Source: Bacillus sp. DNRA2 (GTDB lineage Bacteria; Bacillota; Bacilli; Bacillales; Cytobacillaceae). From it: DNA of 60,026 nt. Under the pieces are notes generated by a model. It was not told where the DNA came from. It searched no databases and was given only the letters and a program-made list of their open reading frames with translations. The stretch is from the NCBI RefSeq assembly GCF_012843265.1, contig NZ_JABAIT010000023.1, positions 1 to 60,026 of the forward strand. The letters run 5' to 3'. Of the stretch, positions 43,771 through 53,841 are shown in pieces; within the stretch, counting starts at the first letter, position 1, and each line of letters begins with the position of its first letter. Both the position numbers and the translations under genes were made by a program.

Positions 43771-44566
43771 TTGTAGTTTCTCCTTTAATTAAGTTGTAGG
43801 TTAGACACATTGGTTTTTTAGTACGAGGATCGATTCCAATTTCAGCATCAATATTAAATATTTTTTTTAACACGTCATGGTTAATGACCTCTTCGCATGT
43901 ACCTGCTTTAACGATTTCACCATTTTTTAAGGCGACAATGTAATCAGCAAAGCGAGCGGCCTGATTTAAATCATGAAGGACCATAACAATCGTTCGCTGC
44001 TGTTCATGATTCAACTTTTGTAAAAGCTCTAAAACCTCAAGCTGATGAGCCATATCTAAATAGGTGGTCGGCTCGTCTAGAAAAATAATGTCTGTTTCTT
44101 GAGCAAGCGCCATCGCGATCCAAACCCGTTGACGCTGCCCTCCTGATAAGGCATCAACTGGGCGGAATTTGAAATCTTTAGTACCAGTCACCTCAAGGGC
44201 CCAATCAATTACTTCATAATCTTTTTTCGATAAGCGTCCAAATCCCTTTTGATATGGAAAGCGCCCATAGGAGACAAGCTCACCAACAGTTAATCCACTT
44301 GCACTTTCAGGTGATTGTGGAAGGATTGCCATTTTTTTTGCCAAAAGCTTGGTAGCCTCTTTCAAAATATTTTTCCCATCTAATACAACTGAACCAGACT
44401 GATGAGAAATGATTCGAGTAATAGCCTTTAGTAGCGTAGATTTTCCACAACCGTTTGAACCAATAATCGTAGTGATTTGTTTATCAGGAATAGTTACACT
44501 AAGGTTTTTAACGATTAAACGTTCCCCATAGCCAATATTAAGATCATCTGTATACAGGCGAACCAT
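43721..44566 (-). CDS. fhuC: Ferric-siderophore ABC transporter ATPase FhuC
   Basis: A 281-aa FepC/FhuC-type ATPase. Walker A is GSNGCGKST, signature LSGGQRQR, Walker B IIFLDEPTTYLD, with switch His in VLHDLNQAA. It is the first gene of the iron operon, with a perfect Fur box about 40 nt upstream. The last roughly 17 codons overlap the start of fhuD in another frame. AGGAGG precedes the start. Confidence 0.9.
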   Translation of the reverse strand: MVRLYTDDLNIGYGERLIVKNLSVTIPDKQITTIIGSNGCGKSTLLKAITRIISHQSGSVVLDGKNILKEATKLLAKKMAILPQSPESASGLTVGELVSYGRFPYQKGFGRLSKKDYEVIDWALEVTGTKDFKFRPVDALSGGQRQRVWIAMALAQETDIIFLDEPTTYLDMAHQLEVLELLQKLNHEQQRTIVMVLHDLNQAARFADYIVALKNGEIVKAGTCEEVINHDVLKKIFNIDAEIGIDPRTKKPMCLTYNLIKGETTNEEATHSVYDRTCANY

Positions 44567-44604
44567 AATAACCTCCTTAGGTGATTGAAAATTTCGATTT
44601 TAAT

Positions 44605-44619
44605 TGATAATGATTATCA
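44605..44619. promoter_or_regulatory. Fur box upstream of fhuCDBG
   Basis: TGATAATGATTATCA matches the 7-1-7 Fur consensus of B. subtilis exactly, predicting repression by iron. It sits between divergent fhuC and the kinase gene. Confidence 0.92.
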
Positions 44620-44863
44620 GTATCGTTAATCAAAATATAATCCTCCCCGAAATTTATGTCAATGAATTTTTATCAAAAAATCAAAAATTACTCAATAAAG
44701 ATTTCTAGGAAGATGTGCTTTATAGATTTAGCCTTATTGATAAAAGTGAATTTTATTACAGAAAGTATTTGGATAATATATTAATATTAAAAATGGGAAA
44801 CTAGCACCTTTTTTATCGAAAATGACTAAACCCACCACTAATTCTTCTAGAGGATGTCTGTTT

Positions 44864-46090
44864 ATGAAGGATCTTCACAGCTTTACGAATTTAAAATATT
44901 ACCGATTATCAATTGCAATAATCATATTATTTATGTTTTCAGGAGTTTATGTAGTTTTTACGAGATTAACCTCATTTAGCGTAGGTTTTTTTATTCATCT
45001 ATTCTTAGTCATAGCTTTGGCTATTCCTTTATGGGTCTATCCAAAATACGAATCAATAAAGCTAAAGGCATGCATTACCATTTTAGCAATGGTGTATTTT
45101 TACGCACTTTTTATTTTATATCCAGATACAACTTCTACCTTTGTCCTACTATGCTTAAGTCCAGGAATTGCGATTTTATTTTTCCATCCGAAAGTATTTT
45201 ATTTTTCACTTTCGCTAAATTTAGTGGGTTTAAGTCTCATTTTTAGCTACGTGGGTCTATTAGATAAAGGCCAACTTTATCCATTTTTGTATTCGGACCT
45301 GACCGGCAATGTTCTGAATTGCTTAGCCAGTCAGGCTACTGTGTTTCTGATATTTTTCTTGACGAATTCGAGGATAAATAAGCTGCAGATGTATTGCGAG
45401 CAAATTCAACAGGCGGAAAGATTGAAAACGACTGGACAGCTAGTAGCAGCTGTAGCTCATGAAATCAGGAATCCAATTACAGTTGTGAAAGGTTTCTTAC
45501 AGTTGTTTAAAGAGGACGAAACGTTCGCAGATAAAAAAGAGCATTTTGGGTTAATGCTCGATGAGCTGGGCATTGCAGAAACTGTACTATCAGATTTTCT
45601 TGCTATTGCCAAGGAAAAGGATCCAAGGGATACGACACAGATTATTAGTGTAAAACAGTCACTGTACAGTGTTGTCGAGCTTATTCAATCATTTGCGTTA
45701 ATGAATAATATTTCGGTGCAAATCGATGTAAAAGAGGAAAATTTTATCAATTGCAGTCTGATTGAATTTAAGCAGTTAATGATAAATCTATTAAAAAATG
45801 CAATTGAGGCCTCGAAAACTGGCAAAACTGTAACGGTACAGGCAAAGAAGAATAAGCATAAAGTGGATATTTGCATCATCGATGAAGGTGCAGGAATGTC
45901 AGAGGAGGAATTAAAGGTAATTGGTACCCCTTTTTATTCTTTAAAAACAAAAGGAACTGGCCTAGGTTTAATGATTTGCTTCAATATCGTTGAGAAATAT
46001 AATGGGCTGATACGCTATAATAGTGAAATAGGTAAAGGGACGGTCGTAACGGTTAGTTTCCCCTCCAAACTTAAACCACAATATCCATAA
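44864..46090 (+). CDS. Orphan membrane histidine kinase (sporulation-kinase type)
   Basis: A 408-aa kinase. About six transmembrane helices fill the first 185 residues (KinB-like topology). HisKA follows with phospho-His in VAHEIRNPITVVKGF, the HExRNP form found in KinA-E. A HATPase has NLLKNAIEAS and GTGLGLMICFNIV. ATG at 44864 has AGAGGA 9 nt upstream. No response regulator is adjacent, as with phosphorelay kinases that signal to Spo0F. It is divergent from the Fur-controlled operon and may share its regulatory region. Confidence 0.88.
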   Translation: MKDLHSFTNLKYYRLSIAIIILFMFSGVYVVFTRLTSFSVGFFIHLFLVIALAIPLWVYPKYESIKLKACITILAMVYFYALFILYPDTTSTFVLLCLSPGIAILFFHPKVFYFSLSLNLVGLSLIFSYVGLLDKGQLYPFLYSDLTGNVLNCLASQATVFLIFFLTNSRINKLQMYCEQIQQAERLKTTGQLVAAVAHEIRNPITVVKGFLQLFKEDETFADKKEHFGLMLDELGIAETVLSDFLAIAKEKDPRDTTQIISVKQSLYSVVELIQSFALMNNISVQIDVKEENFINCSLIEFKQLMINLLKNAIEASKTGKTVTVQAKKNKHKVDICIIDEGAGMSEEELKVIGTPFYSLKTKGTGLGLMICFNIVEKYNGLIRYNSEIGKGTVVTVSFPSKLKPQYP

Positions 46091-46093
46091 AAA

Positions 46094-46136
46094 GAGGATG
46101 CTTAATTGTGATCATCACAGATTTAAGCATCCTCCT
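46094..46136. terminator. Bidirectional terminator kinase / gdhA
   Basis: GAGGATGCTTAA pairs with TTAAGCATCCTC; the loop itself holds a nested TGTGAT/ATCACA palindrome. Confidence 0.8.
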
Positions 46137-46160
46137 ATTTGTTATATTATCATTTAGTTA

Positions 46161-47558
<1,398 letters not shown>

Positions 47559-47773
47559 TTATTTAAATTTAATATATTGATAAAGTTTTTTAAAAATCAG
47601 AATTTTTATTTTATTAATATCCATTTGTATTTTATTCCAATTGTCTGGTCAATAACAATAAAAATTTCTGAGATTAATGCAATTATGTGATGAACTATGT
47701 CGAAAATGTTAACAACATTAAGAAAAAATAATCATTTACAAATCATATGGTATCTTTTTAAAATAGCTTAAAC

Positions 47774-47812
47774 AATATATAATTTAGATAATAACTATCT
47801 CAAGTTGAGATA
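47774..47812. promoter_or_regulatory. GltC-type dyad between gdhA and gltC
   Basis: TATCTC-AAGTT-GAGATA (47796-47812) is a perfect interrupted palindrome resembling GltC box I. On the minus strand its TTGAGA half is a -35, about 16-18 nt from TATATA/TATATT, for gdhA. TATAAT at 47778-47783 could be the gltC -10. Nothing else is recognised in the 338-nt gap. Confidence 0.7.
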
Positions 47813-47878
47813 AATCAAAAAGCGAAAGTGTCTTGTTTAGCTACTTTGCGCTTAGACAGCGAAAAAAGGGGTATTACG

Positions 47879-48781
47879 ATGGAGCTTCGACAATTACGCT
47901 ACTTTATTGAAGTAGCGAAACGAGAACACGTTTCTGAAGCAGCGCAACAAATTCATGTAGCCCAATCAGCAATCAGTAGGCAAATCGGCAACCTAGAAGA
48001 TGAATTGGGTGTGCAATTGTTCGAAAAAGATGGGAGAAATGTTAAATTAACACCAGTTGGGAAGCTCTTTTTAGAGCATGCCGAAACGGCGTTAAAAGCG
48101 ATTGATTATGCTAAAATGCAAATCGATGAATATTTAAATCCAGAAAAAGGCACGATTAAAATTGGATTTCCAACGAGTTTGGCCAGCCATTTTATGCCGA
48201 CAGTAATCTCAGCGTTTAAAGAAAGAAATGCGAATGTTTCATTTCAATTAAGACAAGGTTCATATAAATTCTTAATTGATGCCGTAAAAAATCGGGAAAT
48301 TAATATCGCTTTTTTAGGTCCGGTGCCAGCGGAGGATGCTGATATAGAAACACATATTTTATTTTCCGAGCGAATTTCAGCTCTATTACCGAGTCAACAT
48401 CCATTAGCTAAGAACAAATCCATCAGATTAAATGATCTAAGAGATGAAGAATTTGTCCTGTTTCCAGAAGGAATGATTCTTCATCAAATTGCGATTGATG
48501 CCTGTAAGCAAGCGGGCTTTACACCTAACACCTCTTCAGAAGGTGAAGATTTAGATGCAATTAAGGGGCTTGTAGCAGCTGGAATGGGTGTTACATTGCT
48601 TCCTGAGAGTACGTTTGATGTAAAACCTCCACGGTTTACGGTAAAGATACCGATAGAATTTCCTATTGTTAGAAGAACTGTTGGTGTCATTGTTCCCAAA
48701 AAACGGGAACTTGCACCTTCTGAGAAAGCTTTTTATGCCTTTATCAAGGATTTCTTTTACAGATTAGAACAATATCAGTAA
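47879..48781 (+). CDS. gltC: LysR-family regulator GltC
   Basis: A 300-aa LysR regulator, the exact length of B. subtilis GltC and strikingly similar. It starts MELRQLRYFIEVAKREHVSE, and also has IGFPTSLAS, LRQGSYKFLIDAVKNR and EGEDLDAIKGLVAAGMGVT. GltC activates glutamate synthase genes and senses alpha-ketoglutarate and glutamate. Here it sits divergent from gdhA instead of gltAB. AAAAAGGGG precedes the ATG at 47879; upstream in-frame codons have no ribosome-binding site. A terminator follows at 48814-48840. Confidence 0.95.
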   Translation: MELRQLRYFIEVAKREHVSEAAQQIHVAQSAISRQIGNLEDELGVQLFEKDGRNVKLTPVGKLFLEHAETALKAIDYAKMQIDEYLNPEKGTIKIGFPTSLASHFMPTVISAFKERNANVSFQLRQGSYKFLIDAVKNREINIAFLGPVPAEDADIETHILFSERISALLPSQHPLAKNKSIRLNDLRDEEFVLFPEGMILHQIAIDACKQAGFTPNTSSEGEDLDAIKGLVAAGMGVTLLPESTFDVKPPRFTVKIPIEFPIVRRTVGVIVPKKRELAPSEKAFYAFIKDFFYRLEQYQ

Positions 48782-48813
48782 GTTAATGGGTATGTATCCA
48801 AATGACTAAAAAC

Positions 48814-48845
48814 AAAGGCAGTCGTCAAGACTGTCTTTATTTTAT
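48814..48845 (+). terminator. Terminator after gltC
   Basis: AAAGGCAGTC pairs with GACTGTCTTT; ATTTTATT tail. Confidence 0.75.
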
Positions 48846-49025
48846 TCAATGCTCGTATAATTATGAATTCTTTTCAAATTTTTATGAGAAGTGTGAAAAA
48901 ATGGTAGGTATTTTAGTATAATGTTAATTGTGTAAACATTTTTTATTTTTCATTAAATTTGAGATGGACAATTTAACTTAGACTTGCACAATATTCATTC
49001 ATATCTCTGTATGGGGGGAAGAAAA

Positions 49026-49298
49026 TTGTATTGTTCAAATTGTGGAGTCGTAATTTCTAGCACGACCGAAATTTGCCCCAAGTGTGGGGTAAGGCCGTTT
49101 CGAACAAAGGCTTATTGCTATAGTTGCGGGGAAAAGAACCTTAGTAAGTACCAAGTCCAATGTAAGACGTGCGGAACAGATTTAGATGCCAAAGTTGTAA
49201 GCGCTTCAATTGATGTTGATATGAATGCTTCCTGGTTTTCAGCATTGCAATTACCGCCAGGCATAAAGCAACTGATGGTTAAATTTAAGCGTGAATAA
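49026..49298 (+). CDS. Zinc-ribbon protein
   Basis: A 90-aa protein with two zinc-ribbon-like units: CSNCG..CPKCG at the N-terminus and CYSCGEK..CKTCG next. The C-terminus is a short basic tail without a membrane helix. TTG at 49026 follows GGGGGGAAG with good spacing and gives the common MYCSNCG start. The ATG at 48984 is in frame but lacks a ribosome-binding site. The role is unknown; such ribbons often mediate protein contacts. Confidence 0.82.
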   Translation: MYCSNCGVVISSTTEICPKCGVRPFRTKAYCYSCGEKNLSKYQVQCKTCGTDLDAKVVSASIDVDMNASWFSALQLPPGIKQLMVKFKRE

Positions 49299-49324
49299 CC
49301 ATAATATAGGTAGTTGAGGGAAAG

Positions 49325-49357
49325 GATCTGAAGCAGAATTCAGGTCTTTTTATTTTG
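49325..49357 (+). terminator. Terminator after the zinc-ribbon gene
   Basis: GATCTGAA pairs with TTCAGGTC; TTTTTATTTT tail. Confidence 0.75.
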
Positions 49358-49404
49358 GCCTAACCGGCCGTCTTAAGCTTGTCGCCTCATAACGGGCCGT
49401 TTCC
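49357..49404 (-). repeat. Interspersed hairpin repeat, partial copy
   Basis: Shares CGTCTTAAGCTTGTCG (49369-49384) and the ACGGGCCGTTTCC end with the copy at 53046-53165. Only the half corresponding to the left arm of copy 1 remains. Confidence 0.65.
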
Positions 49405-49501
49405 ACTTTTTGATTCTGTCATAGGTTTGTCACAATTATAGCCATAAAGAGTCATATGTCGCCAAAAATCAACATGTTATCATAATGGTGAGGTGTGAGA
49501 A

Positions 49502-50794
49502 ATGCAACTAATTCGAAGGTTAATCGGATTGCTACTACTATTGTACATAATCACTGGACTAACCACAGTTTCAGCTGAAACCAATTTGCAAGACATTATC
49601 AATAGCACCCCTGAAGGTAAGACGGTTGAACTTCCAAGTGGAACCTACACTGGGCCACTTGTCATTAATAAGTCGATAACGGTTATTGGTCAAAAAGGTG
49701 TGAAGATTATTGCTAATGGTGATTCTCCGGCACTTATTTTACAAAACAAGGGGGCAACCGTTAAGAATCTGAGTGTTGAAAATAAGGATGCTGATTACGC
49801 CATTTTCATCTCTGGATCAAAACATAGTCTTGTAAATGTTAACGTAAAGACGGCGCATATTGGGGTTCGTTTAAACGAAGCGAACAGTATTGAGGTTCGT
49901 GATGTAACGGTCATGGGCTACCAAGGTGCAGCTGATGAAGGCAATGGCATTGACCTGTATCGGTCAGAAAATAATGTGATTGCTAATAATACAGTTAAAG
50001 ACATTCGTGATGGCATTTACCTCGAGTACAGTAGTGCTAATAAGATTTATGGCAATTTGGTCACCCGTTCACGATATGGTCTGCACTTTATGTACACTGA
50101 AAATAATGTTGTCCAGGACAATACGCTTATTAATAACCATACCGGAAGCATGATTATGGTTTCGTCTAATGAGTTATATGAGAATAATAAATTGTTAGAA
50201 AACAGGCAAAATGTTAACTCGCAAGGACTATATTTGTATGACGTTAACGAATCGAAATTTCAGAACAATCTGATTAAGGATAACCGAATTGGCATTATGA
50301 TCGACAACACTTTTACAAATGAAATAACACGGAACATTTTCCAGGGCAATGCATTAGGGATTATTTTTAAACAATCCACGGATAATAACATTACTTATAA
50401 TGATTTTAAAATAAATACAACGACGATTCTCACCTATGGGGATGGATCAAATCAAAATAATCTTTCAAAAAATTATTGGGACAATCAACAAGGGTTGGAC
50501 ATTAACGGTGATGGCTTAAGTGATCTAAAGGTTGTTGCAGATCCTTATTTTATGGAAATCACGGATAAGAATTCAGCTTTTCAGCTTTTCTTTCAAGCAC
50601 CGGGAATGATGTTAATGGAAAAACTGTTTAAAAGTGATGAGGCGAGCTTAGTAAAGGATTTAACTCCAGCGATGTCACCAAATATTGAGGAGACAGAAGC
50701 TACAAGCTTAAACATGGGTATAATGTATATTTCTATACTATTCATACTGGTAAGTATTATTTTATTTACTTTGGGGAGGAAGAAAGTGCAATGA
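49502..50794 (+). CDS. nosD: NosD copper-handling beta-helix protein
   Basis: A 430-aa exported protein. A signal peptide (about 1-25) is followed by a right-handed parallel beta-helix of CASH repeats, with runs such as NNVIANNTV and NKIYGN. A C-terminal membrane helix (about 405-425) anchors it. In denitrifiers NosDFY supports assembly or reactivation of the copper centres of N2O reductase. The GAGGTG ribosome-binding site lies just before the ATG. It is the first gene of nosDLYF; the upstream gap holds no nosZ. Confidence 0.92.
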   Translation: MQLIRRLIGLLLLLYIITGLTTVSAETNLQDIINSTPEGKTVELPSGTYTGPLVINKSITVIGQKGVKIIANGDSPALILQNKGATVKNLSVENKDADYAIFISGSKHSLVNVNVKTAHIGVRLNEANSIEVRDVTVMGYQGAADEGNGIDLYRSENNVIANNTVKDIRDGIYLEYSSANKIYGNLVTRSRYGLHFMYTENNVVQDNTLINNHTGSMIMVSSNELYENNKLLENRQNVNSQGLYLYDVNESKFQNNLIKDNRIGIMIDNTFTNEITRNIFQGNALGIIFKQSTDNNITYNDFKINTTTILTYGDGSNQNNLSKNYWDNQQGLDINGDGLSDLKVVADPYFMEITDKNSAFQLFFQAPGMMLMEKLFKSDEASLVKDLTPAMSPNIEETEATSLNMGIMYISILFILVSIILFTLGRKKVQ

Positions 50795-51402
50795 AAAAGA
50801 AATTGGGGTTATTAATGTTACTAATGGTGTTGGTGTTAGCCGTTGCCGGATGTAATTCTAGCGATTCAACAAAGGATACAAAGAAGAAGGACGAGCCTAA
50901 AACTGAAGAAAAGGTATCAGTAAAAGCTAAGCCAATTGATGAAGCAGTTGACAAATGTGAAAACTGTAAAATGGCGGTTGGGGATAATGCAGATGCGACT
51001 GAGATTGTCTTAAAAGATGGCAAAACACTTGTGTTTGATGACATCGGTTGTATGGTTAATAAATGGATTAGAGCAAATGGTACTGATGATATCGAAGCAG
51101 CATTTGTTCGTAGCCACCATGATAAAGAATGGTTAGATTATGAGAAAGCAGTATATGTATTTGATCCAAAAATCACGACTGCGATGGGCTATGGCGTTAT
51201 TGCTTTTAAAGATGAAGCTGGTGCGCAAAAATTCATCGATAAAAATGGAATGGGTCAGATTATGACAAAGGCTGAGTTAGATAAGCATGAATGGCCACAG
51301 GATAAAAATAATATGACAATGAAAATGCACAATGATAGCATGGATGGCATGAAATCAGATGAAAGCATGAACATGGAAGATAGCATGGATCACGCTGAAT
51401 AA
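50791..51402 (+). CDS. nosL: NosL copper-chaperone lipoprotein with Met/His-rich tail
   Basis: A 203-aa lipoprotein. The signal peptide ends at VAGC (C21), then a Lys/Asp-rich linker. The NosL domain has the copper motif CENCKM (about 56-61) and the conserved FDDIGCM. NosL delivers Cu(I) to NosZ. The last roughly 30 residues are unusually rich in Met, His and Asp (MTMKMHND, MNMEDSMDH), which probably adds metal sites. It overlaps nosD by ATGA. Confidence 0.92.
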   Translation: MKKKLGLLMLLMVLVLAVAGCNSSDSTKDTKKKDEPKTEEKVSVKAKPIDEAVDKCENCKMAVGDNADATEIVLKDGKTLVFDDIGCMVNKWIRANGTDDIEAAFVRSHHDKEWLDYEKAVYVFDPKITTAMGYGVIAFKDEAGAQKFIDKNGMGQIMTKAELDKHEWPQDKNNMTMKMHNDSMDGMKSDESMNMEDSMDHAE

Positions 51403-51467
51403 TAAAAATGTTGGATGAGGCTGATTTTTCAGCCTCATTCCATTGCAGCAGGAAGGAGGAGTTTTAC

Positions 51468-52286
51468 GTGGATACATATATTTTCTTTCGTCAGGAATGG
51501 AAGTCATCCTTACGACAAAAATCATTCTATCTTTTTGCGGGCTTATTTCTATTAATTATGACCTTCATTTTTATGATTCAATTAAATATTGATGGTTTAA
51601 ATAGCTTCACAAATGTTACTGCAACTGCCTTTAATGTTCTGCTCTATTCGCTTCCATTAATCGTTATGCTGCTGGGGTCTTTTTCGATAACTGAGGAAAG
51701 GGAAGCAGGACGATTTGCACTGTTATTAACGTATCCATTTAAAATGACATCCTTTATTATGGGGAAATATTTAGGACAACTGGTGACCCATATCATTGTC
51801 ATCGCGTTTAGTTTTGGTGTGTTTACAGCAATGAGCTTCTTTTTTAATGGGACAACCTCTGTTACAGGTATACTACTAATATTTCTTTTTGCTGTAATGG
51901 TAACAGCTGCATTTTTAGCAATTGGTATTGTGATAGGCGTGCTTTCTTCAACACGTTGGCTTGCGATGATGGTGGCCATTGCTTTATGGTTTATTTTTAT
52001 CATGATTTGGCCGATGCTGTTGATTGGTGCACTCAGTTTTTTAAAATTTAATTTAGTTAAACCGATCTTGTTAGCATTTACGGTTTTAAATCCAGCCGAG
52101 CTTTTACGCGTGTTCTTCGTCATTCAATTTGATGGAGGCTCTATTTTTGGCCAACAATACTATCAAATTATTGACTTTTTAAAAGGACCTCAATCCCTCA
52201 TTTATTTGCTTGGTTACATCTTGTTCTATGTATTTGGGATGCTTGCAATATCTACTTTTCTAATAGGAAGGAAAGTTAGGAAATGA
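51468..52286 (+). CDS. nosY: NosY ABC-2 permease
   Basis: A roughly 272-aa ABC-2 permease with about six helices. The N-terminus FRQEWKSSLRQKSFYLF and the segment GSFSITEEREAGRFALLLTYP are typical of NosY. It forms the transporter with NosF and probably exports a sulfur compound or energises NosD. GTG at 51468 follows AAGGAGG; upstream in-frame codons near 51408 lack a ribosome-binding site. It overlaps nosF by ATGA. Confidence 0.9.
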   Translation: MDTYIFFRQEWKSSLRQKSFYLFAGLFLLIMTFIFMIQLNIDGLNSFTNVTATAFNVLLYSLPLIVMLLGSFSITEEREAGRFALLLTYPFKMTSFIMGKYLGQLVTHIIVIAFSFGVFTAMSFFFNGTTSVTGILLIFLFAVMVTAAFLAIGIVIGVLSSTRWLAMMVAIALWFIFIMIWPMLLIGALSFLKFNLVKPILLAFTVLNPAELLRVFFVIQFDGGSIFGQQYYQIIDFLKGPQSLIYLLGYILFYVFGMLAISTFLIGRKVRK

Positions 52287-52999
52287 GCCAACCTATTTTA
52301 GAGATAAAAAATATTACAAAGAGCTATAATAAAAAGCAGGTTCTCACCCCCTTTTCGTTGCAACTTGATGCATGTCAAATAGGGGTGCTTGTCGGGGGAA
52401 ATGGTGCTGGTAAAAGTACGATTATCAAAATGATTGGCGGTATCATTAAGCCAACTAGTGGAGATATCACGGTGTCTGGACTAGAATACCAGGACAGGAA
52501 AAACTATTTAAACAAAATTAGCTATATGCCGGATGATTATCATTTTCCGACTGGGTTAACGGTGAAGGAATGGCTATCCTTTTATGCCAAGCTTGCGCGT
52601 GCTCCTAAAGGGCATATAGAGAAAGCGTTGACCTTAGTAGGCTTGGAAGGTAAAAGTAATGAAAAACTAGGACATTTGTCAAAAGGGATGCGACAACGGC
52701 TAGTGTTTGCGCAAAGTTATATTCGCGATAGTGAGTTAATATTGTTGGATGAACCGACTAATGGACTTGATCCATATTGGGTATCTACGTTTGCTGATAT
52801 TTTGTTACAGCTACGCTCACAAGGTAAAACTATTCTATTATCGACTCACCAGCTTGATGTGGCTTCGACAGTCGCTGATGTAATCGTGTTTCTGCATCAA
52901 GGACAAATCTATCATGAGATAGAAGTTAACGAGGTCGACCGCGATCAATTGCATACGAGATTGTATCAAATCAATAAAGAAATTTATGGTTTTAAATAA
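52283..52999 (+). CDS. nosF: NosF ABC ATPase
   Basis: A 238-aa ATPase. Walker A is GGNGAGKST, signature LSKGMRQR, Walker B LILLDEPTNGLD, with switch His in STHQLD. It partners NosY and NosD at the membrane. It closes the operon, followed by a terminator. Confidence 0.92.
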   Translation: MSQPILEIKNITKSYNKKQVLTPFSLQLDACQIGVLVGGNGAGKSTIIKMIGGIIKPTSGDITVSGLEYQDRKNYLNKISYMPDDYHFPTGLTVKEWLSFYAKLARAPKGHIEKALTLVGLEGKSNEKLGHLSKGMRQRLVFAQSYIRDSELILLDEPTNGLDPYWVSTFADILLQLRSQGKTILLSTHQLDVASTVADVIVFLHQGQIYHEIEVNEVDRDQLHTRLYQINKEIYGFK

Positions 53000-53034
53000 A
53001 AAAACAGAGACTCAGACGAAGTCTCTGTTTTTTA
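53000..53034 (+). terminator. Terminator of nosDLYF
   Basis: AAAACAGAGACT pairs with AGTCTCTGTTTT and a T run follows. Confidence 0.9.
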
Positions 53035-53045
53035 CGTGCGCAATG

Positions 53046-53165
53046 ATGTCTAGCTACAGCGGTTAGCCCCTCGAGGTCTTAAGCCAATCCGTCCAAAAGG
53101 TTAAAGGACAACCTTTCGGCCGGCTCGTCTTAAGCTTGTCGGGGCTGAACGAGCCGCTTCCGCCT
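53046..53165 (-). repeat. Interspersed hairpin repeat, copy 2
   Basis: Read on the minus strand it follows copy 1 (346-458): AGCCCCGACAAGCTTAAGACG in one arm and GGCTTAAGACCTCGAGGGGCT in the other. The inner hairpin AGGTTGTCCTTTAACCT differs in sequence but not in shape. It lies between nosF and the response-regulator gene. Confidence 0.8.
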
Positions 53166-53172
53166 TTCTTTT

Positions 53173-53838
53173 TTAGGGCTCAATCCATCCGTTTTCAATC
53201 GCGTGTCGAGTTAAGTGAACTCTGTTTTTGATCCCCAGCTTTTTTGTAATATTTTTCAGGTGATTTTTTACGGTGTATTCAGATATGTAGCTAATATCTG
53301 AGATTTCTTTATTAGTGTAGCCCTTTGCCACGAGCTTCAGAATTTCCATTTCGCGTTGTGATAATGGATTAGGGATTGCGCTTTGTTGTTCGCTTTTCTT
53401 AGGGTGACTCGAAATGGTCAGCAACATCTCATTAACCAAATCATAGGAGACAGGGATATTGTCTGAGACGACAGACTTTAAATATGGATACCAATCGCCA
53501 GGATTCACCTTTTTAATTAAAAAGCCTTGTGCCCCCTGCTTTAAGGCTTCAAACAAATGGGTGCTGTCTTCGGAAACCGTTAAGATTACAATAATGATAT
53601 TTGGATGCCTTTCCTTAATTAGTTTAGTTGTTTTTAAACCGTCTAAGCCTGGCATATTAATATCCATTAATATCAAATCAGGCTCAATTTCATCTGCTAA
53701 AAAAATGGCCTCTTCGCCGCTCTTAGCCTCACCAACAATCATAAAATCCTCGTATTCACTAAGCTGTTCACGAATTGCTTCTCTGGCATGGGCATGGTCA
53801 TCAACGATCAAAATTCTGGTGATTTTTGTATCGATCAT
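53173..53838 (-). CDS. NarL/LuxR-type response regulator
   Basis: A 221-aa regulator. The receiver has phospho-acceptor Asp in LILMDINMP and Lys in FLIKKV. The C-terminal LuxR helix-turn-helix (about 155-215) has LSQREMEILKLVAKGYTNKEI. It is paired with the kinase gene 3 nt upstream. It resembles NreC/DegU/LiaR types. Proximity to nos genes and Fnr makes a nitrate/oxygen role attractive but unproven. Confidence 0.92.
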   Translation of the reverse strand: MIDTKITRILIVDDHAHAREAIREQLSEYEDFMIVGEAKSGEEAIFLADEIEPDLILMDINMPGLDGLKTTKLIKERHPNIIIVILTVSEDSTHLFEALKQGAQGFLIKKVNPGDWYPYLKSVVSDNIPVSYDLVNEMLLTISSHPKKSEQQSAIPNPLSQREMEILKLVAKGYTNKEISDISYISEYTVKNHLKNITKKLGIKNRVHLTRHAIENGWIEP

Positions 53839-53841
53839 GGT

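Noticed and set aside
46094-46136. TGTGATCATCACA as a Crp/Fnr binding site
   Set aside because: It is the loop of a bidirectional terminator between two convergent genes, not near a promoter.
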